Shown here: positions 1 through 8,200 of the stretch, piece after piece
Layout of the letters: each line of letters opens with the position of its first letter
Numbering within the stretch: position 1 is the first letter of the stretch
Assembly (NCBI RefSeq): GCF_017742245.1
Contig: NZ_JAGHKO010000014.1
Location: 62,001 to 126,000, forward strand
Length of the DNA: 64,000 nucleotides
Direction of reading: 5' to 3'
Source of the DNA: Niastella soli
Lineage (GTDB): Bacteria > Bacteroidota > Bacteroidia > Chitinophagales > Chitinophagaceae
Translations under genes and position numbers: made by a program
The notes under the pieces: model-generated
The model's database searches: none
Told to the model about the DNA's origin: nothing
The model's input: only the letters and a program-made list of their open reading frames with translations

Positions 1-8
1 TTGCCAGT

Positions 9-1028
9 ATGAAAAAAACGATTCTGCCATTTGGCGCCCTGTTTACCGGCGCTACACTTTCTGTTGGCTTACTAATGGTAAGCTGTAACAAGAACGGTAA
101 TGAACCTCAGGATTCCGACCTATCAGGCGACCAGACTGCTACCACAGAATTTACGGTAGCTACTGCTAACGGATTCGCCGCCGGTACAACCGGAGGTTCG
201 GGCAATGCCGTAACAGTTACCACCGCTGCAGCTTTCCGAACAGCCGCGCAATCAACCACCTCACAGGTAATTACCGTTTCCGGCAATTTGAATCTCGGTT
301 CCAGTGCCGTTAGTATCAATTCCAACAAAACCATTATTGGTGCTAATTCCAGCTCAGGGGTTATTGGCTGTTTGTCGGTTTCCAACAAAACGAATGTGAT
401 CATCCAGAACCTGAACATCACCAACCCTTCCGGCGTAGGAACAGGTGATGGCCTGGAGATCTCAGGTAGTACAAAAGTATTCGTTACCAAATGCGCCTTT
501 AACAATTGCGCCGATGGGGCCCTTGATATTGTACGGGCATCTGATAATGTTACTGTGTCCTGGTGTAAGTTCAATTATTCCAGTCAAACCACCCATAATT
601 TTGTAAACCTGATCGGTAATGGGGATGATGTAACTACTGACCGCGGCAAACTGCATGTGACCATGCACCACAACTGGTACGATGCCGGTTGTCAGGAAAG
701 AATGCCCCGTGTTCGTTTTGGCCAGGTACACTGTTACAATAATTATTATGCCGCAGCTGGCTCTAATTATTGTGTAGGCGTTGGCAATGAAAGCCAGATC
801 AAAGTTGAAAATTGCTATTTCCTGAATCAAAGCAATGCCTGGAAGAATTACAGCTCCAGCACCAGTGCACAGGGAAAGATCAACTGGAACAGCGGGAATG
901 TATTCTCAGGCACCAGTGTTCCAACCTGGGCGCCCAACTCTTCTGTATTTAGCGTTCCTTACGCTTATACCATGACAACTGGAAGTGGCGTACCCAGCGC
1001 TGTTACCGGTAACGCAGGCAACAAGTAA
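9..1028 (+). CDS. Pectate lyase family 1 (PL1) lipoprotein
   Basis: The 339-residue product starts with a lipoprotein signal ending at a Cys near residue 26 (LLMVSC), so it is probably anchored in the outer membrane or periplasm. The body is a Pec_lyase_C-type right-handed beta-helix. A segment DGALDI followed by NVTVSWCKF matches the calcium-binding strand of PL1 enzymes, and MHHNWYDAGCQERMPRVRFG carries the RxPxxR motif that holds the catalytic arginine. The family cleaves polygalacturonate by beta-elimination. A convergent GH43-SGNH enzyme follows, which suits a pectin or decorated-glycan role. The gene lies near the window edge, so its upstream partners cannot be seen. Confidence 0.88.
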   Translation: MKKTILPFGALFTGATLSVGLLMVSCNKNGNEPQDSDLSGDQTATTEFTVATANGFAAGTTGGSGNAVTVTTAAAFRTAAQSTTSQVITVSGNLNLGSSAVSINSNKTIIGANSSSGVIGCLSVSNKTNVIIQNLNITNPSGVGTGDGLEISGSTKVFVTKCAFNNCADGALDIVRASDNVTVSWCKFNYSSQTTHNFVNLIGNGDDVTTDRGKLHVTMHHNWYDAGCQERMPRVRFGQVHCYNNYYAAAGSNYCVGVGNESQIKVENCYFLNQSNAWKNYSSSTSAQGKINWNSGNVFSGTSVPTWAPNSSVFSVPYAYTMTTGSGVPSAVTGNAGNK

Positions 1029-1060
1029 GTAAATTATTAAAGGTTGATGATCATCCAAAC

Positions 1061-1090
1061 AAAACCCTCCCGATACATTGGGAGGGTTTT
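1061..1090. terminator. Bidirectional hairpin terminator between convergent genes
   Basis: An 11-bp perfect stem (AAAACCCTCCC with GGGAGGGTTTT) surrounds an 8-base loop. The A-rich and T-rich ends give a T run on either strand, so it can end both the pectate lyase transcript and the convergent GH43-SGNH transcript. Confidence 0.85.
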
Positions 1091-1094
1091 GTTG

Positions 1095-2747
1095 TTATTT
1101 TCTTTTTTTGATCATCAACTGCACCACCGGTTCAATCAATTTGCGCGAAGCGGTATTGTCCAAATGCAATCCATCGGCAGTCATGCTTTCTATATCAAGA
1201 CCGGGTGTTTTGAAACCATTCACAAACAAACAACCATTGCGTTTTGCTATCTGCTCAAATGCTTTGCTCATGGCCGCCACCCTATTGTTGCCACCGGCAT
1301 ATTTTTCTGTTGCTTCGGCTTTGGAACCATAGGGCGTGGGGGCGATAATGATGATGGAAGCTTTATTGATGGCCGGATAACTGCACCCTTTTATTTTTCT
1401 TATTAACAATTCCAGATTAGCATGCACTTCCTGTTGTCTGTTGGCAAATACGGCCTTCCCATCGTTGGTACCCAGATCCAGTACAATGAAATCGTATGGA
1501 CGGCCCCCCGTATGCTCAGCTGCTTTTTTAAGGTTCTCATCTATCATCATCAACGAGTTCAGGGTGCTGTCGCCATTGTTCACAAACCCGATTGTGCGGC
1601 CCGATTTGCTGAGATTGAACACGTCTGCACCCGGCAATGCCCATTCCAGTTGTTTGGGCCAGCTATAGGGAAAGGAACCATTGCTATCGCCCAGGGTAAA
1701 AATATTCAGCGCAACAGTAGCTACATTTACTTTTACTGGTTTTATTCCAGTGTGGGTTGGTTGTACCTGTTTGATAGTACCATCCGCATTGAATTCCATT
1801 TTATCAATACACACTTCCCGGTTGTAGCCCGCCTCGCGGCCCATGTTTATTCCATTGGGATAATTGAAGCGATGATACACCAGGTACCATTCATCCCTGC
1901 CGGGCACCTGAATGGTGGAGTTGTGCCCGGTACCATAAATACCGGCAATTGAATCTTTAAACACTACCAGGTTATTGGCGGGAATATTTATTTTCTCCAG
2001 TGGTCCGCTGGCTGTTCCATAACGCACACAATAATTGGGATCACGGGTATCGTTTTGCGACCACATAAAATAATACTGGCCATTCCTGAAAAATACATGT
2101 GTGCCTTCCCTGAATGTTTTATCTGGTGTTAATTCTTTCAGTGTCTCCATTTTCAGGGAAACCATATCATCATTCAATTCAGCCCCTGCCATATACCCAT
2201 TACCCCAGTATAAATAATATTTCCCGGTTTGCGGGTCCTGAAAAACATCCGGATCGATGGTTTGTCCGCCTTTGGTAATTCCTTCAGGACGTTTATCTAT
2301 TAATGGTTTGCCGGTATCTACAAATGGCCCTGTAGGGCTATCACTCACTGCCACGCCAATTTTTTGTTCCCCACAGAAATAGAAAAAGTATTTATAGGTC
2401 CCATTGATTTTTCTCTCAATGATGCAGGGCGCCCAGGCCCTTACTTTTGCCCAGCTCACCTCTTTAGGCAGATCGAGGATCACTCCTTCTTCTTTCCAGT
2501 TTACCAGGTCGGGGGAAGAAAATGCTTTGAAATAGGTCCCCGTCCAGTTGGTGAACCCATCACTGGTTGGATACAAATAGAACTTACCTGTTTTTATGGA
2601 GAAAATAATATCCGGATCGGCATATAAACCTTTTAACACCGGGTTGTGGTAGTTTTTATTGGGTGCTTTTGTTTGTTGCGCCTTCAGCATCACCGGCAAG
2701 CATCCTAATAGCAGGAAATGAAAAACAGTTTTAATTGTCATTTTCAT
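1095..2747 (-). CDS. GH43 glycosidase fused to an SGNH/GDSL esterase
   Basis: The 550-residue protein has a Sec signal peptide ending near residue 24 (MLKAQQ). Residues about 33-340 form a five-bladed GH43 domain. The acidic residues are visible as YADPD (base, about D44), TIDPDVF (pKa modulator) and FREGTH (general acid). Residues about 345-550 form an SGNH hydrolase with block I GDSN near 353, block III GTND near 426 and the DGLHLD His-Asp motif near 525. All the key residues of both domains appear present. The likely substrate is an acylated arabinoxylan or arabinan, with the glycosidase trimming side chains and the esterase removing acyl groups. The substrate is inferred. Confidence 0.85.
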   Translation of the reverse strand: MKMTIKTVFHFLLLGCLPVMLKAQQTKAPNKNYHNPVLKGLYADPDIIFSIKTGKFYLYPTSDGFTNWTGTYFKAFSSPDLVNWKEEGVILDLPKEVSWAKVRAWAPCIIERKINGTYKYFFYFCGEQKIGVAVSDSPTGPFVDTGKPLIDKRPEGITKGGQTIDPDVFQDPQTGKYYLYWGNGYMAGAELNDDMVSLKMETLKELTPDKTFREGTHVFFRNGQYYFMWSQNDTRDPNYCVRYGTASGPLEKINIPANNLVVFKDSIAGIYGTGHNSTIQVPGRDEWYLVYHRFNYPNGINMGREAGYNREVCIDKMEFNADGTIKQVQPTHTGIKPVKVNVATVALNIFTLGDSNGSFPYSWPKQLEWALPGADVFNLSKSGRTIGFVNNGDSTLNSLMMIDENLKKAAEHTGGRPYDFIVLDLGTNDGKAVFANRQQEVHANLELLIRKIKGCSYPAINKASIIIIAPTPYGSKAEATEKYAGGNNRVAAMSKAFEQIAKRNGCLFVNGFKTPGLDIESMTADGLHLDNTASRKLIEPVVQLMIKKRK

Positions 2748-2842
2748 ACTTATTACAATCGATGCGCCAATTTACGACCTAAATACAAAGTATGAAAGTT
2801 TCATTTAACAATAACAAGTGTTGCCTATTCAGCAGTCAATGT

Positions 2843-2956
2843 CGTTTAGTTAAGAAAAACGGAGTGCTAAATCCTTCCGATGTATCGGGAGGGCGCAAAC
2901 TGACCCACCCCTGCCCCTCCCAGGAGGGGATTCCTTATAACAGGCATTAACTAAAC
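2843..2956. repeat. MITE-like repeat with 10-bp inverted ends, copy a
   Basis: The 114-bp intergenic element begins with GTTTAGTTAA and ends with its exact reverse complement TTAACTAAAC. Inside are two hairpins, around TTCCGATGTATCGGGAG and CCCCTCCCAGGAGGGG. A related element lies at about 60937-61097 and shares the AACGGAG, CCGATG(T/C)ATCGG, CAGGAGGGGATTC and GCATTAACTAAAC blocks. No coding capacity is visible. Confidence 0.6.
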
Positions 2957-3001
2957 TACATTGATTCACCAGTGATGAATGAAACAATGCTTGTTGGGCT
3001 G

Positions 3002-3868
3002 TTATTTCAGCAATTCCAGATGCATTGACCGCTTAATTAAAAATGGTATTTCATCTGCATAGGTCTTGAGATCGGGGGATATATGAACACGCATCCGAAG
3101 ATCCAATGTATTTTCCATAGTGGCATCCACTATAACACCGGTACGCTTATCGATCTTAGAAGTAATGGAGAAGGTTTCCACGCCCCAATATAGATACAGT
3201 CTATTGTCATCGCCTTTTTGTATCATCTGAAAGTTATTGGGTTTGTCAAACGTTTTACTGGCAATGGTATCCACCAGGGGTTTTAAACAAAAAGAATCCG
3301 GTGGAGTAAAGTCGGTCCTGATAATGGTGTATCTTTTATCAGTGGCGATCAAATGTTGTGACATCACAATACAATCTTTGCCATATAATATAGTGAGCCC
3401 ATTGGTAAAATCGCCTTCCCGCACTACCCCGCTGTTGATCACTGGATTATTTTCAGACAATTGCTGGGCATTGCTTGCCGGAGCAACAGCTACAAAAAAA
3501 GTATTCAGATCGGTTATCGGTCCCGTCATAGACGGAATGTTCAATTTAGGCAACAAGACCTTTCCTTCCGGCAACAGCGAGATCCTATAAGGATTTACCT
3601 TATGGGCAACGGAATCCAGCCGCGCCTTATACTTATCGGTCATCGATACTAAACTCAACCATTTAATTTCTTCGGCCAATATATTATCCTCATTGACCAC
3701 CCGATGTTCAGAAACAGCAATGGTTTTACTCTTAAAATTAACGCGGTCAGCGATGGTGGTCAACCGGTATTTATAAACTTCACCGGCTTTGTATTTTCTA
3801 TAAGGTACCTGGGAGAACCCGGCGGTGGTCAAAAACATTAATACGGCAAACAAAGCGCTTATTCTCAT
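3002..3868 (-). CDS. Secreted protein of unknown function
   Basis: I chose the ATG at 3868 because it starts a good Sec signal peptide (MRISALFAVLMF, cleavage near GFSQ). An upstream in-frame ATG at 3931 would add 21 residues that spoil it. The 288-residue protein is mostly short beta-strand-like segments with no family I recognise. There is no lipobox Cys and no membrane segment after the signal, so it should be periplasmic or exported. It stands alone between two other minus-strand genes, with a terminator upstream that separates it from the ZU5 lipoprotein gene. Confidence 0.75.
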   Translation of the reverse strand: MRISALFAVLMFLTTAGFSQVPYRKYKAGEVYKYRLTTIADRVNFKSKTIAVSEHRVVNEDNILAEEIKWLSLVSMTDKYKARLDSVAHKVNPYRISLLPEGKVLLPKLNIPSMTGPITDLNTFFVAVAPASNAQQLSENNPVINSGVVREGDFTNGLTILYGKDCIVMSQHLIATDKRYTIIRTDFTPPDSFCLKPLVDTIASKTFDKPNNFQMIQKGDDNRLYLYWGVETFSITSKIDKRTGVIVDATMENTLDLRMRVHISPDLKTYADEIPFLIKRSMHLELLK

Positions 3869-3936
3869 TTGGTAAATTTTATTACTATGACGTACAGTTG
3901 CTAAAATAAAAATAAGAAAGCTTACTGTCAATAAAA

Positions 3937-3958
3937 AACCCTGACGCTACGGTCAGGG
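3937..3958 (-). terminator. Rho-independent terminator after the ZU5 lipoprotein gene
   Basis: A 7-bp stem (CCCTGAC with GTCAGGG) is followed on the minus strand by a six-T run. It lies downstream of the gene that stops at 4047. Confidence 0.75.
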
Positions 3959-4046
3959 CGCTGAAACTCTTCGACACTTCGACTCCGCTCCCTGCAGGCT
4001 CGCTCAGGACCATATCTCCATCATGCTAATTCCATCAGGAATAAGG

Positions 4047-5351
4047 CTATCCACCCAATATCACGCCGAAGCTACCGTATACCGCCACCCGTTCTACCTG
4101 CCCGGTGGTGCTGTTCACAACCCGTAATAATTCCCCTTCAACCCTTCCTTCCAACGGTTGCCCTACCTGGATACCACCGGCCGTAATGGTAACCGATCCT
4201 CCTGCATGAATCCTTTTGCCATGTATATCGGTATAATAACTTTCCCAGCCTTTTACGGGTGTTACGGCACCATCGAGGAATGTAACCACCGTTGCGTCAG
4301 AAAATGAATAGGTGCCGGGGCCGGTCACAGACATCATATTGATATTAAGATTAACAGGCTTTGAGGGGTTCGAGATATCGCCCAGGGTGATCATCAACAA
4401 GCCACCAGTGTATATGGCACCTGCTTTGGCATTGTACCATCTACCATCGATCCGGATCCTGTTTTGATCAACAATGGCCACCTGGCGCACCAACAAATAA
4501 ATGCTTCGGTTGCTGCCCAATAACAATTGCGCGGAAACTGACACGGTATCTTCAGCAGGCACCTTTACCGGCGCCACATAATTGATGGACCTCTTTGCCG
4601 CTTCTTCGCCTTCAAAATGTCCATTGGGATGGGTGACCGGTAAATTGGGCTCGCCATTGATCTGCCATACACTAACTTCTTTCGGTCCAACTATCAATGG
4701 CACTCGCAGCGTACTGTCTTTATCCCAAACAATATGAGTTACACTAAACTCAACTTTTTCTCCCACCAACAGGGAGATAACAGCAGTATCGGTTTTTGTT
4801 TTATTGTCTTCGAGGTGGTACTCCAGAAATGGGGTGTAATCCCAGGTCCGCCTGATCTTTGCAGAAAGGGTCTTTGCTGTCTTGTTTTTGACAACAGGGC
4901 CCACTCTTTTCCATTTCCCATTGCTTTGATGAGCGGCCACCTGCATCAATTCAGGCGACGCTTCATGGATCTCTTTGCTGGTGTATTTTACTACAAGCTC
5001 AGCGTCCTGTTTAAACGGGAGATTTGCTGGTCCGATCCGGTATGCATTTTTTTGCATACTGCCTGGCAGTTTTGATTCAATAGGTTGGAGGGTGATGGTC
5101 TGGTTTTGGTCGAGCGCACCGGCCGGAATGACCAATTGTGCATTACCATCAGCACTGGTAATGGTACCACCCGATGGGCCAATAGTTTTTTGCACGGCAA
5201 CGCCGGCAGACTGTCCGGGTTCCGTAACAATCGGATCACTCACCGGTTGTTCTATATCGGGTTGATCGGGCTCAATCGGTTTGTTATCCTTGTTCTTTGT
5301 ACAGGAAACCAGCAGCATCAGGACTGCTGCGATGATCATACTCTTTTTCAT
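4047..5351 (-). CDS. ZU5-domain lipoprotein
   Basis: The start at 5351 is preferred because it gives a clear lipoprotein signal (MKKSMIIAAVLMLLVSC). The longer frame to 5576 would overlap the divergent gene at 5529. In the resulting 434-residue protein, residues about 50-135 match a ZU5 domain: GPSGGTITSADGNAQLVIPA followed by GALDQNQTITLQP, as in many Bacteroidota surface lipoproteins. The remainder is beta-rich and unassigned, and probably contains further Ig-like strands. Its ligand is unknown. An independent terminator follows at 3937-3958. Confidence 0.78.
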   Translation of the reverse strand: MKKSMIIAAVLMLLVSCTKNKDNKPIEPDQPDIEQPVSDPIVTEPGQSAGVAVQKTIGPSGGTITSADGNAQLVIPAGALDQNQTITLQPIESKLPGSMQKNAYRIGPANLPFKQDAELVVKYTSKEIHEASPELMQVAAHQSNGKWKRVGPVVKNKTAKTLSAKIRRTWDYTPFLEYHLEDNKTKTDTAVISLLVGEKVEFSVTHIVWDKDSTLRVPLIVGPKEVSVWQINGEPNLPVTHPNGHFEGEEAAKRSINYVAPVKVPAEDTVSVSAQLLLGSNRSIYLLVRQVAIVDQNRIRIDGRWYNAKAGAIYTGGLLMITLGDISNPSKPVNLNINMMSVTGPGTYSFSDATVVTFLDGAVTPVKGWESYYTDIHGKRIHAGGSVTITAGGIQVGQPLEGRVEGELLRVVNSTTGQVERVAVYGSFGVILGG

Positions 5352-5528
5352 GGCTAATTTTTTGCCTGCATAGGTACCGCTTTCCATGGCGGGCGGCAAT
5401 GCCAACTGTAATGAAACCCGCAATGAGCGGGACGAATTGCTTATAAATGGGTTTATGACGAAAATAACCCGGTTGAATTTGATGGAATGCGCACCTGCCG
5501 CGTGTCTTGTTATATATAAAGGCAGGCT

Positions 5529-6206
5529 ATGACCACCAATACAACAACAATTCCCACCACCCAGGAAGTTGACCAACGGACGCGGCTCGAAATTCTTGGC
5601 ACCGTGTTATTATCTATTGCATCCCTGGCAGTTGCCTGGTGCACTTATCAAAGCACCCTATGGAATGGAGAACAGAACTTTCGCATGGCGGAGGCAAGCT
5701 TTAGTTACAGGCGGGCCAATGAATACACTGTAATAGCGGCCCAGCAAAGAGAAAGAGATGCAACTATCGCCTTAAGTTTTATTGACGCAGTCATTGAGAA
5801 CCGGCAGGACAAGATCAACTATTATCTTCATCGAAGCCACACCCAACTGGCTTCCATATTATCTGACTGGTACAATACAAAACCAATCCAAAACAGCAAT
5901 TCCCCGGTGAATCCCCTGGAAACGCCTGCCTATCAACGAATGATGCAAGCCTCAAAAAATTCTTCAGACTCTGCTATGCGCAAAGCAGAAGAACTATGGG
6001 AGGAAGCGAAAAGAAACAACATGATATCCGACAGTTATACTTTATTTACGGTGGTGTTTAGTATTGTAATGTTCCTTTGCGGTGTTGGCACTAAACTATC
6101 CCGGATCAAAGTAGCTTTTACCAGCCTGATCTTCGCTGGCAGTATTTTTCTGATAACACTTATTCTATTGATCGTTTCCATGCCTGTTGCCCAAATAACC
6201 AAGTAG
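5529..6206 (+). CDS. DUF4337-like membrane protein
   Basis: The 225-residue protein has one transmembrane helix near residues 22-42 (LEILGTVLLSIASLAVAWCT). A soluble helical middle part of about 120 residues follows, then two more helices near the C terminus (about 168-188 and 195-220). This layout and the WCTYQSTLWNGEQ segment after the first helix resemble the DUF4337 family, whose function is unknown. It is divergent from the ZU5 lipoprotein gene and is followed by a GGGCAA/TTGCCC hairpin just before the SMR gene. Confidence 0.7.
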   Translation: MTTNTTTIPTTQEVDQRTRLEILGTVLLSIASLAVAWCTYQSTLWNGEQNFRMAEASFSYRRANEYTVIAAQQRERDATIALSFIDAVIENRQDKINYYLHRSHTQLASILSDWYNTKPIQNSNSPVNPLETPAYQRMMQASKNSSDSAMRKAEELWEEAKRNNMISDSYTLFTVVFSIVMFLCGVGTKLSRIKVAFTSLIFAGSIFLITLILLIVSMPVAQITK

Positions 6207-6235
6207 CCTGTTTTTATAAGATTGGGCAATCTTCG

Positions 6236-6263
6236 TTTGCCCGGTTAAAAGTATTTACCTTTG
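6236..6263 (+). promoter_or_regulatory. Bacteroidota-type promoter for the SMR gene
   Basis: TACCTTTG at 6256-6263 fits the TAnnTTTG -7 consensus exactly. A TTTG at 6236-6239 lies 16 bases upstream as a possible -33 element. The ATG is 15 bases downstream, so the leader is very short and leaves no room for a guanidine riboswitch. Confidence 0.55.
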
Positions 6264-6277
6264 CGCAAATTTTAAAG

Positions 6278-6604
6278 ATGGGCTTTATTCTCTTAATTAT
6301 TGCAGGTTTGTTTGAAGTGGCTTTTGCGTCCTGTTTGGGTAAGGCGAAAGAAACAACCGGTACGGCATCGTACTGGTGGTATGCCGGCTTTTTTGTTGCC
6401 CTGACTATTAGTATGGTTCTGTTAGTAAAAGCAACCAAAACCATTCCCATTGGTACGGCCTATGCCGTATGGACAGGCATTGGCGCCGTGGGCACGGTAT
6501 TAATGGGCATCCTCTTTTTTAAAGAACCTGCTACTTTCTGGCGAATGTTCTTCCTCACTACATTAATAGGTTCTATAATTGGACTGAAATATGTGTCGCA
6601 TTAA
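6278..6604 (+). CDS. sugE: SMR-family exporter, SugE/Gdx type
   Basis: The 108-residue protein has four transmembrane helices, the SMR norm. The proton- and substrate-coupling glutamate is E13 in GLFEVAFA. The segment PIGTAYAVWTGIGAVG is typical of the SugE/Gdx branch, which exports guanidinium ion, rather than of the EmrE branch. It is a single gene, so it should work as a dual-topology homodimer. It has its own promoter and terminator and appears unrelated to its sugar-metabolism neighbours. Confidence 0.88.
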   Translation: MGFILLIIAGLFEVAFASCLGKAKETTGTASYWWYAGFFVALTISMVLLVKATKTIPIGTAYAVWTGIGAVGTVLMGILFFKEPATFWRMFFLTTLIGSIIGLKYVSH

Positions 6605-6650
6605 AACGACAATTAGGTTCAATACCATAACCTCAATTTGAATAAATTGA

Positions 6651-6673
6651 TGAGGCCCCGCGGCGGGGCCTCA
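6651..6673. terminator. GC-rich hairpin between convergent genes
   Basis: A 9-bp stem (TGAGGCCCC with GGGGCCTCA) has a 5-base loop. It lies between the SMR gene and the 3' end of the sugar-acid operon and can serve both. The T tails are weak. Confidence 0.65.
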
Positions 6674-6702
6674 TCTGCTTCTATAGCCTTGCCTTTATCA
6701 CT

Positions 6703-7968
6703 TCATTCAAAAAACGGCATCCCTGGTAATGCATACTTCTTCATGCCGGCTTCATTGATCTCCACACCGATACCAGGTTTCTCTGACACCGTTATAAAAC
6801 TGTTGTTCACCCATTCGCCATCATAAGTAACAATTTCCTTGAACATGGGCTGGGTATGAAAATAAGACTGCCATTCCAGGATCATAAAGTTGGGCACTGA
6901 AGCACAAACATGCGCTGAGGCCATAGCACCCAGAAAAGAAGCCACCATATGCGGCGCAAAAGGCACATAATATAAATTGGCCAGGTTGGCAATACGCTGC
7001 CCTTCGCCCAGTCCACCACATTTTTGCAGATCAGGCATAATAATATCTACCGCACCTATTTCTAACATTCTTCTGAAACCATAAGCCAGGTACTGGTTCT
7101 CCCCTACACAAATGGGCGTGCTGGTTGAATCGGAGATCAGTTTATACGCCTCCACATTCTCAGCCGGCACTGGTTCTTCCAGCCACATCAGGTTTAATGA
7201 CTCCAATCGTTTGGCAATGGCGTGTCCGGTAACGGCATCATACCGGCCATGCATATCAGCACAGATATCAATAGTTGGCCCAACTGCCTCCCGTGCTGCT
7301 GATAACTGATCGTACATGCGTTGCAATTCGGCCGGGCTTGCCGTCCAGTTATAACGATCGTATTTATTAGGATCATTTGCCTGGTCCAGATCGAACTTGA
7401 TGGCATTAAAACCCATTGATTTTGCTTTCTTTGCCGCCTCGGCAAAATCAGCTGGTGTAGGCAGGTTCTGTTGATACAATGCAGTATCGCAATACACCCG
7501 CACTTTATCGCGGAACTTGCCACCCAGCAATTGATATACCGGTAGCTGAAGGGCTTTACCGGCCAGGTCCCACAGGGCAGTTTCTATGGCCGACAACACC
7601 GCCACATACATACCCGATTGTGCGCCCTGAAAAAAGCCTGATTTGCGAATATCTTCAAACAGGCGGTTCACATTCAACGGGCTTTTTCCTTTTATGCGTT
7701 CCCCAAAGTTCTTTACCAGGTGATAGGTACCGGGAATGGCATCCACTCCTTCGCCACATCCCCAGAGATCCTGGTTGGTATATATTTTCACAAACAGACT
7801 GCCCCTGATATACCCGCACTTTAGATCAGTGATCTTGAGATTGGATGGCGTAGATGCTTTTGGCGTTCGTTCCACTGCTTTTTCATATCCCTGACCGAAA
7901 GTGGCTAATGGAGCCATTGTTGCTGCGATGGCAGCTTTGGTTATAAATGATCTGCGTGAGTTTGTCAT
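6703..7968 (-). CDS. Tat-exported enolase-superfamily sugar-acid dehydratase 1
   Basis: I start the protein at 7968, giving 421 residues, because MTNSRRSFITKAAIAATMAP is a twin-arginine signal. The extra N terminus of the longer frame is translated heptad repeat. The mandelate racemase/muconate lactonizing fold shows its conserved chemistry. The base region is KFD, the metal ligands are in CADMH, LEEP and VGEN, and the His-Asp dyad is in PDLQ and APHM. Family members dehydrate or racemise aldonates, but the exact substrate cannot be read. It is the last gene of the minus-strand sugar-acid operon and pairs with the RraA-like gene upstream. Confidence 0.85.
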   Translation of the reverse strand: MTNSRRSFITKAAIAATMAPLATFGQGYEKAVERTPKASTPSNLKITDLKCGYIRGSLFVKIYTNQDLWGCGEGVDAIPGTYHLVKNFGERIKGKSPLNVNRLFEDIRKSGFFQGAQSGMYVAVLSAIETALWDLAGKALQLPVYQLLGGKFRDKVRVYCDTALYQQNLPTPADFAEAAKKAKSMGFNAIKFDLDQANDPNKYDRYNWTASPAELQRMYDQLSAAREAVGPTIDICADMHGRYDAVTGHAIAKRLESLNLMWLEEPVPAENVEAYKLISDSTSTPICVGENQYLAYGFRRMLEIGAVDIIMPDLQKCGGLGEGQRIANLANLYYVPFAPHMVASFLGAMASAHVCASVPNFMILEWQSYFHTQPMFKEIVTYDGEWVNNSFITVSEKPGIGVEINEAGMKKYALPGMPFFE

Positions 7969-8001
7969 GAATGTTTTTTTAGACTGATGTAATTGGGAAA
8001 C

Positions 8002-8200
8002 GGCAGACGGCAGAGGGCAGAGGGCAGAGGGCAGACGGCAAACGGCAGACGGCAAACCCTCGTCGCGGCAATTGAGATAACTGCTTTCACGCCTTCGGCC
8101 CGGCAATTAAATTCTCATCAACATCACCTTCCTACTTCTTACTTCCTTTATCACCCCTATCAACCTCTTCCTGATCAACTGGTCAACTGATCAACTCCCC
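8002..8200. repeat. Intergenic heptad array plus shared spacer module
   Basis: Positions 8002-8057 are exactly eight 7-base units of GGCAGAC, GGCAGAG or GGCAAAC. The rest shares blocks with the spacers at 12941-13157 and 63776-63999: a pyrimidine-rich stretch with TTCTCATCAACATCACC, then octads of TGATCAAC. It fills the gap between the first RraA-like gene and the dehydratase gene. Confidence 0.8.

Noticed and set aside
5352-5576. N-terminal extension of the ZU5 lipoprotein
   Set aside because: It overlaps the divergent DUF4337-like gene and hides the lipoprotein signal.
6207-6277. Guanidine riboswitch upstream of the SMR gene
   Set aside because: The leader after the promoter is only about 14 bases and lacks the conserved ACGG loops.
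8002-8057. CRISPR-like array
   Set aside because: The units are only 7 bases, have no spacers, and no cas genes are nearby.
7969-8106. N-terminal extension of dehydratase 1
   Set aside because: It is translated heptad repeat, and the twin-arginine signal at 7968 is a far better start.
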